16,683 bases of DNA from the NCBI GenBank assembly GCA_964438515.1, contig CAYTLK010000078.1, positions 1 through 16,683 on the forward strand, given 5' to 3'. This DNA comes from RGIG3701 sp964438515 (GTDB taxonomy: Bacteria > Planctomycetota > Planctomycetia > Pirellulales > Thermoguttaceae). Position numbers and translations under genes: made by a program. Below the pieces are notes generated by a model that had not been told where the DNA came from, searched no databases, and saw only the letters and a list, made by a program, of their open reading frames with translations. Positions 1 through 6,646 of this stretch are shown piece by piece (position 1 is the stretch's first letter; each line of letters starts with the position of its first letter).

Positions 1-1
1 C

Positions 2-847
2 GCAGCTCCAACGGCGGACGGGAAAACTGAAATTCAAAATAGTGTTCGTATAAAAGAGGAAAAATTTTCCGTTCCGGAGGAATTCTTGACGCTTTTGGAC
101 TCTCGCACACCAGAAACGGTCATTCCGATGATTCAGCATCGTTCGACGTGTCTGCGGAACTGGAGTCAGCTCGCCTGGACGGTTCAAAGCGGCGTTCCGG
201 CTCCTCGAACCAGCAGCGTGAACGGGCCGCTTGCTGATTATCGTTCGTTTGTTTGGGCGATGAATTCAATCGCGGGGCGTGTCGTGAAGCCGGTCACGGA
301 ATCTCTGAAGGCGGCGGGACTGCTGAATTTTCGCAGGATGCTGGATGTTGGGGGCGCGACGGGAACGTATTTGAAGGCGTTTCTCGAAGTAAATCCGGAG
401 GGAAAAGGAACGATTTTCGATCTTCCAATCGCGATTCAGGAGGCGTCGCAAAGTTTTGCCGGAACGCAGTGGAACGAACGGATTGCGCTCGCAGAAGGGG
501 ATTTTTATTGTGACGAATTTCCTGCAGGATGCGATTTTCACTGGATGAGCGCGATTATTCATCAGCACGACGCACCCGCCACACGAATGTTGTTCGAAAA
601 ATCATTCCGAGCTTTGGACCCGGGCGGAAGTCTGGCGATTCGGGATGTTTTTTACAATTCGGACCGAACAGGACCGATTCCGGCGATAAATTTTGCCGTA
701 AATATGCTGAGCGCGACGCGGAGCGGGATGGTTTATACGAGAGAAGAAGTTTTTGACCTTTTCACCCAAGCAGGGTTTCAGAATCCGCGAATCGTTCGGG
801 ACGCAGACGATATGACGTCCGTTTTGGCTGCTGAAAAACCTCAATAA
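2..847 (+). CDS. SAM-dependent O-methyltransferase, Methyltransf_2 type (5' end cut by window edge)
   Basis: Likely transfers a methyl group from S-adenosylmethionine to a hydroxyl of a small molecule in the cytoplasm; the substrate is unknown. The frame is open from base 2 to the TAA at 845-847 with no stop upstream, so the TTG at 86 is not a real start and the gene continues left. Visible residues 114-122 (LDVGGATGT) are the SAM-binding motif I. An FDLP segment follows about 20 residues later, as in class-II O-methyltransferases. HQHD near residues 187-190 lies where the family has its catalytic His. LDPGG and the TREEV...AGF segment complete the Rossmann-like domain. About 282 residues are visible and the family usually has about 330-345, so roughly 50-60 residues of the N-terminal dimerisation part are missing. 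It is separated from the next operon by a hairpin and 305 bases. Family call is firm; substrate cannot be inferred. Confidence 0.86.
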   Translation, partial: AAPTADGKTEIQNSVRIKEEKFSVPEEFLTLLDSRTPETVIPMIQHRSTCLRNWSQLAWTVQSGVPAPRTSSVNGPLADYRSFVWAMNSIAGRVVKPVTESLKAAGLLNFRRMLDVGGATGTYLKAFLEVNPEGKGTIFDLPIAIQEASQSFAGTQWNERIALAEGDFYCDEFPAGCDFHWMSAIIHQHDAPATRMLFEKSFRALDPGGSLAIRDVFYNSDRTGPIPAINFAVNMLSATRSGMVYTREEVFDLFTQAGFQNPRIVRDADDMTSVLAAEKPQ

Positions 848-871
848 AAAGAGAAATTCAAAAGAAAAAAA

Positions 872-926
872 AAGTCTGGACGACGTAATGCCGATCCAGA
901 CTTAAGCCCCCCTGGGTTTTATTTTT
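872..926 (+). terminator. Hairpin with flanking A and T tracts after the methyltransferase gene
   Basis: A perfect 9-bp inverted repeat, AAGTCTGGA (872-880) and TCCAGACTT (895-903), has a 14-base loop and begins 24 bases after the stop codon. A long A tract lies before it, and a T-rich stretch (917-926) follows after a short C-run/GGG segment. Read on the minus strand, the hairpin is followed directly by the T-run, the more canonical arrangement, but no minus-strand gene is seen here. It probably separates the methyltransferase from the next operon; efficiency is uncertain. Confidence 0.5.
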
Positions 927-1029
927 CTATAAAGATTTATCGGCTGCAACACGCTTTCTCTCCATCTTTTTTTCTAAAAATCTCCGAAAAAAACGGTCTC
1001 AAAACGATTTCAGGAAGAACTTTCAGTGA

Positions 1030-1061
1030 ATTTTCGTTCCAATCCGCAAAAGAACGAAAAT
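1030..1061. promoter_or_regulatory. 10-bp perfect dyad just upstream of the -35 box (operator-like)
   Basis: ATTTTCGTTC (1030-1039) and GAACGAAAAT (1052-1061) are perfect inverted repeats with a 12-base spacer. The half-site centres are 22 bases apart, about two helical turns, which suits a dimeric regulator bound to one DNA face. The dyad ends 5 bases before the -35 hexamer of the stator-operon promoter, a position typical of an activator or repressor site. No run of T follows, so a terminator is unlikely. The regulator is unknown. Confidence 0.5.
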
Positions 1062-1066
1062 CAGTA

Positions 1067-1095
1067 TTGACGTTTTTTTCGAAACATGCTATTCT
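1067..1095 (+). promoter_or_regulatory. Sigma70-type promoter of the stator-like operon
   Basis: TTGACG (1067-1072), a 17-base spacer and TATTCT (1090-1095) form a near-consensus promoter. Transcription would start near 1102, giving a leader of about 50 bases before the ATG at 1153. The rest of the spacer between 848 and 1152 holds only the hairpin at 872-903 and the dyad at 1030-1061; no small ORF with a ribosome binding site was found. Confidence 0.65.
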
Positions 1096-1152
1096 ACTCA
1101 ATCAATTTCTATTTTGGAACTCCTGCAGGAAAGAAAAATGAGGTTTTGAAAT

Positions 1153-2646
1153 ATGTCCGCAAATGCATCGTCCGCCGATTCGGTCCGTCGAATCGCGAAG
1201 TCTCCTATTTTGTGGGGGGTCGTGTGTACGGCTCTGTTTTACGGCTTGATTTTCAGCCGCGCGCTGCAGTTTCAAACGATTCTGCATTATTTCATTTCTT
1301 CAAAACACGAGGTTCTTTCGATTCCGGCCGTGGAACTTTTGATGTTTTTCATCGGATTTTTCGCGCTCCTATTCAAATTTAACGACATTCGTTTTCAAAC
1401 ACGATGGATCGCGCGTCAGGAAGCGTCGCCCGACACGTTTTTTCCGTCTCCCGAATCAGGCGGTTTTACGCCGGAAGATGCGGCTCGAATGGTTGAAAAA
1501 CTCGATGCGATTCCAGAAAATGTTCGAAAAGGGTACTTCATTCAACGTCTGAAAGCGACGCTGGATTTAGTGGTTCGAAATCGGTCGGCTCACGGTTTCA
1601 GCGACGAAATGAAGTATCTTTCCGATTTGGATTCCGCCCGAATGGCGCAGAGTTACTCGTTCATCCGCGTCATCATTTGGGCGATTCCGATCCTCGGATT
1701 CCTCGGAACCGTTATGGGAATCACGCTGGCGATCGGCGGTCTCGGACGTTTCGGAGGAGATGCGGCCCAGCAGTCGGAACTGATTCAGGACATGATTTCT
1801 TCACTGAGTCTTGCGTTCGACACCACGGCTCTGGCGCTGAGTTTTTCCATTGTTCTGATGTTCTTTCAGTTCTTCGTCGAAAAATCCGAAAACCGACTTC
1901 TAGCGAGTGTGGACGAACAGACGAATCGAGAACTTTCCGGACGTTTTGAAGAATATTCCGACACACCGGAAGGAATCGTTCAGGCCGTTCGAGCGCAGGG
2001 AAACGCGATGTTTTCCCTCATGGAACAGCAGGCAAAACGACAGAGCGCCATCTGGGAAGAATCTTTCCGTCACGTGGAACTCGAGTGGACGCGCCGTCTC
2101 GAGTTGGTCGGAACTGCAATGAGTGCGTCTCTGCAAAAAGCCTTTGAAAATGCGGCCAGCGGAATGGCGTCGCAAACCTGCACCGTTGTCGGGGCACAAA
2201 TTTCGATAGAACTTGAAAAACTCCTAAAAAATACAATCACGCTTCAATGGATGAATCACGTTGCGGAACTGAAAGATGTACAAAAATCTCTCGGCGATCA
2301 ATGCGAGTCCCTTCAAAGCATCACGCGTCAAAATGTAGAGTTTTTTGCGCAAAACAACATGATTCTTTCACAAAACACTCAGAAACTCGTCGAACTCGGT
2401 TCCGCATTCGAACTTTCCACCTCAAAACTCGCCCAAACGTCCGACTCGGTGCAAAAAATTGCCGATTCGACGGTCCAAATGGCAGACGCGGCTGAGAAAA
2501 TAGGAAAGATGGAGAATGTGTTGGGTCAAAATCTTTCCACACTTCAAGGGGCGAGAGATTTTGAACACACCGTTTCACAGCTCGCCACGGCGGTGGCCGC
2601 CCTGACGCAGTGGCTCGAAGGAATCAAGGCGTCACGCCAGGGATAA
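1153..2646 (+). CDS. MotA/TolQ/ExbB-type proton-channel protein with long coiled-coil tail
   Basis: Inner-membrane channel subunit of the MotA/TolQ/ExbB family, which uses ion flow to drive motion of a plug protein. Four membrane segments are visible: about residues 18-37, 57-76, 170-192 and 218-243. The last two carry the family signature: IPILGFLGTVMGI with Thr186, and SLAFDTTALALSFSIVLMF with Thr225. These Thr match the pore-lining Thr of TolQ and ExbB. Asp223 next to the TM4 Thr is an uncommon acidic residue for TolQ/ExbB. The remaining 250 residues are helical, Gln-rich and heptad-like, much longer than ExbB/TolQ (about 230-245 aa in total). The ATG at 1153 has TGAGG 9 bases upstream; the ATG at 1138 runs into a stop after three codons. 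The two downstream genes encode single-span proteins, as expected for the partner plugs. Family call is firm; the work the motor performs is unknown. Confidence 0.87.
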   Translation: MSANASSADSVRRIAKSPILWGVVCTALFYGLIFSRALQFQTILHYFISSKHEVLSIPAVELLMFFIGFFALLFKFNDIRFQTRWIARQEASPDTFFPSPESGGFTPEDAARMVEKLDAIPENVRKGYFIQRLKATLDLVVRNRSAHGFSDEMKYLSDLDSARMAQSYSFIRVIIWAIPILGFLGTVMGITLAIGGLGRFGGDAAQQSELIQDMISSLSLAFDTTALALSFSIVLMFFQFFVEKSENRLLASVDEQTNRELSGRFEEYSDTPEGIVQAVRAQGNAMFSLMEQQAKRQSAIWEESFRHVELEWTRRLELVGTAMSASLQKAFENAASGMASQTCTVVGAQISIELEKLLKNTITLQWMNHVAELKDVQKSLGDQCESLQSITRQNVEFFAQNNMILSQNTQKLVELGSAFELSTSKLAQTSDSVQKIADSTVQMADAAEKIGKMENVLGQNLSTLQGARDFEHTVSQLATAVAALTQWLEGIKASRQG

Positions 2647-2784
2647 AATGAAGGTTCAGAAAACAACACAATCTGTATATTTTGTACATTTTACGTATTT
2701 TATACATTGTTCGATATCAAATTTTGATTTTTTGATTTTTTAAAAGTGGCTTTGATTTTATTTAGATAGAAATAACAATATTCA

Positions 2785-5048
2785 ATGGGCTATCAGACTT
2801 CCAATCGTCGTGCGCAAGTGTCCGGAAACTCCATCTCGTTGTTTCCGTTTCTCGCGGTGTTGCTGTGTACGATGGGTGCGCTCATTACAATTTTGCTCAT
2901 TACGACGCAGCAGGCGCAGGTCAGTACGGACGCAATCGTGGCCGACATGCTGGAAGATGAAGAAAACAAGAAGTACGAGAAAGACACGCAGTACGCGCAA
3001 GATGTGCAGGATTCGCAGGATACGCATCTTGCACAAGATATTGACGATTTGACGGAAAAAACCGCCGCACTTCCAACGCCGTCGGACGATGGAACACCTT
3101 TGAAGGACGATCTTTTCGATTTGGCGCCTCCCGAAGCGGAAGAAAAAGGGGTGGAAGCCGAGGAAAAAGAACTTTCTTCAGAGGAAATGCAGAAAAATCT
3201 CGAAGAAATGCAGATGCGTCAGCGTCAGGAAAACTGGCGCTTGAGCGAGATGCAAAAAGTACAAATTCAGGCAGAAAAAGAGGCGCAAAGTGCGCGCATT
3301 GCTTTAAGTACGATTCAGGAACATCGAAACGCGCTTTTGCAGCAGGTTGGAGTGATGATGGAAGCGTTAAAAAAGATGCAGAACGCGCCCCAGGAACAAA
3401 CTCCGAAGGATTTGCAAGCTGAAATTGCCGCCAAAAAACAGAAAATTGAGGAGCTGAAAGGGAAAATCGAGAAAACAGAAAATAGTGCAGATATTCAAAA
3501 TGGTTCGTACGCGATTCTGCCGCATGAGGGGCCGAACGGAACCAGGCGCTACCCGATTTACATTGAGTGCCGCGAGGACGGCGCGTGGCTGATGCCGGAA
3601 AATATCCGACTTTCAATCGACGATTTTGAGGGGAGTTTGACGATGGAAAATCCCCTTGAGTCGGCACTTTCGGCAAAACGACAGTACTTGCTGCGTCATG
3701 GAGTGTTTCAGGAGTCGCCGATGAACGAACAGGAACCGTATCCGCTGATTATTGTACGTCCTGAAGGAATTTTATACCTTTACATGGTGCGCAGCAAACT
3801 TCAATCTTGGAAATCCGAATACGGGTACGAACTCGTGGACGGCGACATGAAGATTGCGTATCCGCCGAACGATGAAAATTTGAAGAGGGAAATGGTTCAA
3901 GCGGTGGCGGTTGCGCGCTCACGAGCACGTGAAATTGCGGCGATGGCGCCCACGCTTCCTCAAAACGCCGGCGGGTCGGGCGGTATTGTTTACCATCCAA
4001 GCTCGCAGGGAGTTTCTGCCGTTGCGGTGGATCGCGACAGCCGTCTGGCGCGCACTTTACAGCGTTCCAACGCTCAAGCGGCGGCCTACAATCGGGCGTA
4101 CGGAAGCAACGCCGGAAACGGTTCAGCTTCTGGAAACGGTTCAAGTTCTGGAAATGGCACAGTTTCTGGAAGTAACACAAATTCCGGAAACGGTTCAAAT
4201 TTCGCAAACGGCCTCGAAGGAGGAACGGGGGAGAGCGCGTCCGTTGCGGCCGCCTCGGCAAACGATCTTTCACTGTGGAATCCTGCGGTTCCCGGCGAAA
4301 ATTCGGCTGGAAGTTCCTCCGGAAACGCATCGGAAACGTCCGCGTTGGGTTCTTCTTCCGGTTCTTCTTCCGGCTCCGTCGGATCGGCTGAAACAGCTGG
4401 AACAAATGGAACAAACGGAACCGGCGGTCCCGGCGCGCAGTCCAATTCCGGCCCAAATGGAATTCAAGGCGTGGTTTCGGACGGCGCAACCGGCGGTGCG
4501 TCTGGCGGNNNNNNNNNNNNNNNNNNNNNNNNNNNNNNNNNNNNNNNNNNNNNNNNNNNNNNNNNNNNNNNNNNNNNNNNNNNNNNNNNNNNNNNNNNNN
4601 NNNNNNNNCAAATGGAATTCAAGGCGTGGTTTCGGACGGCGCAACCGGCGGTGCGTCTGGCGGCGGAGCTTCCAGCGACGGCCAAATGTCGAGCATTGCG
4701 GAAAAAGAGGGGCAGAACTGGGCGCTCGATAATTATCGCACCTCCCTGACGTCCCTCACGCGTCCGATTCCCATGGAATGCCGCGCCGACCGCTACGTTC
4801 TTTCTGCCGTTCCGGGCTTCGACCCGGTGGAAATTCCGTTTTCCGCACCCATTCCGACCGTAAAACGACTTGCGAATGAAATCGGAACACAAATCCGTCA
4901 GTGGGGCGAAGCGGGTCGCGGCGTCTACTGGAAACCCATCCTCCGTGTGCGTGTTGCGCCGGACGCCCGCGAACAGTTTGAACAGCTGAAAACCTTACTC
5001 CAAGGAAGCGGTCTCGATGTGGAAGAAGTGGTTCCCGCCGCAAAATAA
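2785..5048 (+). CDS. Single-span membrane protein with coiled coil and Gly/Ser linker; plug-like partner of the channel, interrupted by a gap
   Basis: Residues 18-41 (SLFPFLAVLLCTMGALITIL) form one membrane helix near the N terminus, the ExbD/TolR/MotB layout. No Asp or Glu lies in the helix, unlike those families. An acidic stretch and a coiled coil rich in Glu, Gln and Lys follow (about 50-240). Next comes a globular domain (about 240-390) with YPLIIVRPEGILYLY and a basic helix. A Gly/Ser/Asn linker and a C-terminal domain beginning near IPMECRADRYVL follow. The 100-N gap at 4509 splits the frame. Joining the exact 55-bp overlap of its flanks, which removes 155 bases, restores one frame and gives about 702 residues. 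The ORF starting at 4626 is therefore the 3' end of this gene. The start at 2785 lacks a clear Shine-Dalgarno in an AT-rich 138-base spacer. I recall similar planctomycete proteins beside MotA-like genes but know no assigned function. Confidence 0.82.
4114..4203 (+). repeat. Five tandem 18-bp units encoding a GNGSxS-type linker
   Basis: Five consecutive 18-base units begin GGAAACGGTTCA or a variant. They encode GNGSAS, GNGSSS, GNGTVS, GSNTNS and GNGSNF. Units 1 and 2 are nearly identical and the later ones have drifted. A shorter GGTTCTTCTTCC pair lies around 4348-4371. The repeats form the flexible linker of the plug-like protein and are a plausible site of copy-number variation. They lie about 300 bases before the assembly gap. 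Confidence 0.85.
4509..4608. other. 100-N scaffold gap with an exact 55-bp overlap between its flanks
   Basis: The 55 bases before the gap (4454-4508) are identical to the 55 bases after it (4609-4663). Overlap of exactly k is what neighbouring de Bruijn contigs share, so the gap is probably artificial or hides a small loop of in-frame repeats. Collapsing the overlap puts the upstream frame (from 2785) and downstream frame (to 5048) in phase; the literal 100 N does not. The run of exactly 100 N is a placeholder size. Confidence 0.9.
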
Positions 5049-5100
5049 CTCCTGCTGAAAAGCGAACGATTTTTATTAGGATTCAAATAAAAACAGACGT

Positions 5101-6321
5101 ATGAAACGATATGTACCCAAACAGGATTTGGAAAGCGGACAGGATTCATTCTTGGACGTGGTTTCCAACATCGTCGGAATTTTAATCATTTTGGTCGTGA
5201 TTGTCGGCGCACAGGTGAAAAGCGGTCTGACGTCGAGTAAAATGCGTGAAATTCGAAACGTTTCCGCATCGGAAAGCAGGGAAAATGCGTCCCGTCTGGA
5301 ACCTGAAAACGAATCGGAGGTCGAAAACGATTCAAACGTTGCTGCGGAAACGGCACCTGAAACAGAATTAGAGTCGGAACTGAACGCGGATTCGGAGCTT
5401 GATTTGAAATCCGAACCGGAATCCGACACGCAAACCGCCGCCGACTCTTCGAAAACGAATCTTCAGCACGAAAAACTGACGGACAGTCTGAATCAGACGG
5501 CGGAAGCTCTGCAGGAAACGATGGGAAAAATGGAGGAAACGCAGCGGCAAATTGCGGACTTTCAGCTTCAAAAACAGCGTATGGATGCGGAGCAGGTGGT
5601 TTTTGAGGGGGAGTGTGTGCAGATTGAGACTCGGCTGCGGCTGGTTCGGCAGGAAATGGAAACATTTACGGACGCAAAAGACGTTGAAAATCGTGAAAAA
5701 CTGTTGCTTGCGCAGGAATCCGTCACGTGTGACCGAAGTCTCGAGGAACTTGAATCGCGTCTGCAACTGCTTGAAAATCAGAAAAAATCAAACGGCGGAC
5801 CCAAAAAAATTGAACACAAAGAGACTCCGATTATTCATTCTGTGGACGGAAACGAATTTCATTTTATCGTTGATAAAGGAAGAATTCTGTACATCCCCAT
5901 GGAGGTTCTTTTGAAGGATTTCGAGCGGCGTTTGCCGTCGATGGTTCCGACGCTTGTGCAGAATCGGGTTCGAACGGAGGTGCTCGGACCTTATGATGGT
6001 TTTCGGATGTCTGCGGAGGTGAGGCTCAACGAAGGCGGTCGTGTGGGGGTCCGCTGGCACCTGATTCCGCCGGAAATGGAGGAAAGTGCGGAAACGATTC
6101 AGGAGGCGCTTGCGCCAGGTTCAAAATTCCTCTATACGTTGGAAAAAATCCATCCCGAAAAGGACATTGTGACGTTTTGGATCTATCCCGACGGTTTTCC
6201 GTCCCTTCCGACGCTCAAAGAAGCGGTGTATCGGCTCGGTTTTTCGATCGCTTTTCGCCCTCTGCCTGCCGGAATGCCGATTTCCGGGTCGCCGGAAGGT
6301 CAAAAATCCGTGTCGCAGTAA
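5101..6321 (+). CDS. ExbD/TolR/MotB-like single-span protein with coiled coil and unassigned C-terminal domain
   Basis: Second plug-like partner of the channel encoded at 1153. The N terminus reads DSFLDVVSNIVGILIILVVI. This is one membrane helix (about 17-37) with Asp19 at its cytoplasmic edge, matching the essential Asp of ExbD (PFIDVMLVLLI, from memory). An acidic Glu/Ser-rich stretch (about 55-115) and a coiled coil (about 118-240) follow. The C-terminal domain (about 247-406) contains FHFIVDKGRILYIP, EALAPGSKF and TFWIYPDGFP, and ends SPEGQKSVSQ. I recall this ending from uncharacterised planctomycete proteins. There is no OmpA-like peptidoglycan-binding domain, so it is not a normal MotB. 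The gene starts 52 bases after the previous stop, consistent with one operon; an ATTAGGA about 20 bases upstream is too distant to be a good ribosome binding site. Topology and family resemblance are well supported; the function is not. Confidence 0.83.
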   Translation: MKRYVPKQDLESGQDSFLDVVSNIVGILIILVVIVGAQVKSGLTSSKMREIRNVSASESRENASRLEPENESEVENDSNVAAETAPETELESELNADSELDLKSEPESDTQTAADSSKTNLQHEKLTDSLNQTAEALQETMGKMEETQRQIADFQLQKQRMDAEQVVFEGECVQIETRLRLVRQEMETFTDAKDVENREKLLLAQESVTCDRSLEELESRLQLLENQKKSNGGPKKIEHKETPIIHSVDGNEFHFIVDKGRILYIPMEVLLKDFERRLPSMVPTLVQNRVRTEVLGPYDGFRMSAEVRLNEGGRVGVRWHLIPPEMEESAETIQEALAPGSKFLYTLEKIHPEKDIVTFWIYPDGFPSLPTLKEAVYRLGFSIAFRPLPAGMPISGSPEGQKSVSQ

Positions 6322-6337
6322 AATCCGTGTCGCAGTA
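6304..6337 (+). repeat. Perfect 17-bp tandem duplication over the stop codon
   Basis: The 17 bases at 6304-6320 repeat exactly at 6321-6337. The unit contains the last codons (GTG TCG CAG) and most of the TAA stop. The second copy lies outside the gene and has no coding role. It looks like a recent slippage or short tandem duplication. Confidence 0.9.
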
Positions 6338-6363
6338 AAAAATCACGTACGGTTTAAATCACG

Positions 6364-6457
6364 TTTGGTTCCCGGAATCTCGAGGCGCGGCGAACACGCA
6401 GGGCCCCCTGTTCGGGTGGTTCTTGCGTCTCACGAATGAGGAAGGACGGGAACTAAA
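6364..6457. ncRNA. Candidate structured RNA element: long closing stem around two hairpins
   Basis: TTTGGTTCCCG (6364-6374) pairs with CGGGAACTAAA (6447-6457), 11 bp with one G-U. AAAT (6356-6359) and ATTT (6458-6461) could extend the stem past a 4-base bulge. Inside, CGAACA (6391-6396) pairs with TGTTCG (6409-6414), and CTCA (6429-6432) pairs with TGAG (6437-6440) around a CGAA loop. The fold would be a three-way junction. The element is GC-rich within an AT-rich spacer. No T-run follows, so a simple terminator is unlikely. Strand is unresolved; it could be a leader element, the operon's 3' end, or a free RNA. It matches no riboswitch or small RNA family I know. Confidence 0.4.
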
Positions 6458-6575
6458 ATTTGAAGATATTTTGGGGGCTTAAACCCTTTTGGATCAAAAG
6501 TGTTTGATTTACGTTAGATTCTCTATTTTATTTCATTTTTTTCTTAAATTTTTACAAAAAATGTCAGGAATTCTA

Positions 6576-6603
6576 TTGCATTTAAACAAAAATTTCGTAT
6601 TAT
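6576..6603 (+). promoter_or_regulatory. Probable promoter of the giant exoprotein gene
   Basis: TTGCAT (6576-6581), a 16-base spacer and TATTAT (6598-6603) lie in a very AT-rich stretch. Transcription would start near 6610, giving a leader of about 37 bases. An overlapping TATTAT at 6601-6606 would give a 19-base spacer, so the exact -10 is uncertain. AT richness raises the chance of a random match. Confidence 0.45.
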
Positions 6604-6637
6604 TATATTTGGAGTGATTGAATCTTTTTTTAAGACT

Positions 6638-6642
6638 GGAGG
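6638..6642 (+). promoter_or_regulatory. Shine-Dalgarno GGAGG that sets the giant gene's start
   Basis: GGAGG lies 4 bases before the ATG at 6647. The alternative in-frame GTG at 6614 has no such site, would overlap the likely transcription start, and would add 11 residues before a typical planctomycete N terminus. The ATG at 6647 is therefore preferred. Confidence 0.8.
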
Positions 6643-6646
6643 TTTC

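Noticed and set aside
86..88. TTG start for the methyltransferase
   Set aside because: The frame is open to the left edge, and the residues before it fit the middle of a class-II O-methyltransferase.
2647..2784. Extra promoter in the AT-rich spacer before the first plug gene
   Set aside because: The spacer has many TATA-like strings and a TGTATA/TATACA pair, but no -35/-10 pair stands out from AT composition.
2921..4489. Long minus-strand open frames (about 251 and 246 codons) under the first plug gene
   Set aside because: They are low-complexity shadows, rich in Arg, Pro and Phe, of a plus-strand gene with a membrane helix, coiled coil and conserved domain. The second also crosses the Ser/Gly linker repeats.
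4454..4663. Genuine 55-bp direct repeats as a recombination or attachment site
   Set aside because: The repeats sit exactly at the edges of the N run, have the same length as the matches at the other gap, and vanish on merging with the frame restored. This is the signature of assembler overlap.
4626..5048. Separate 140-codon gene starting at 4626
   Set aside because: It is the 3' end of the gene starting at 2785; merging the 55-bp overlap of the gap flanks restores a single frame.
1153..6321. Zorya-type (ZorAB) antiphage defence system
   Set aside because: The channel has a ZorA-like long tail, but no OmpA-domain ZorB and no ZorC, ZorD or ZorE gene is present. Two non-OmpA plug proteins do not match.
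6430..6456. RNase P-like GAGGAAGGACGGG core or guanidine riboswitch
   Set aside because: The similarity is confined to a few bases. The spacer is too short for RNase P RNA, and no other conserved RNase P or riboswitch elements are present.
6614..6616. GTG start for the giant exoprotein
   Set aside because: The ATG at 6647 has GGAGG 4 bases upstream and gives the usual planctomycete N terminus. The GTG has no ribosome binding site and lies close to the predicted transcription start.
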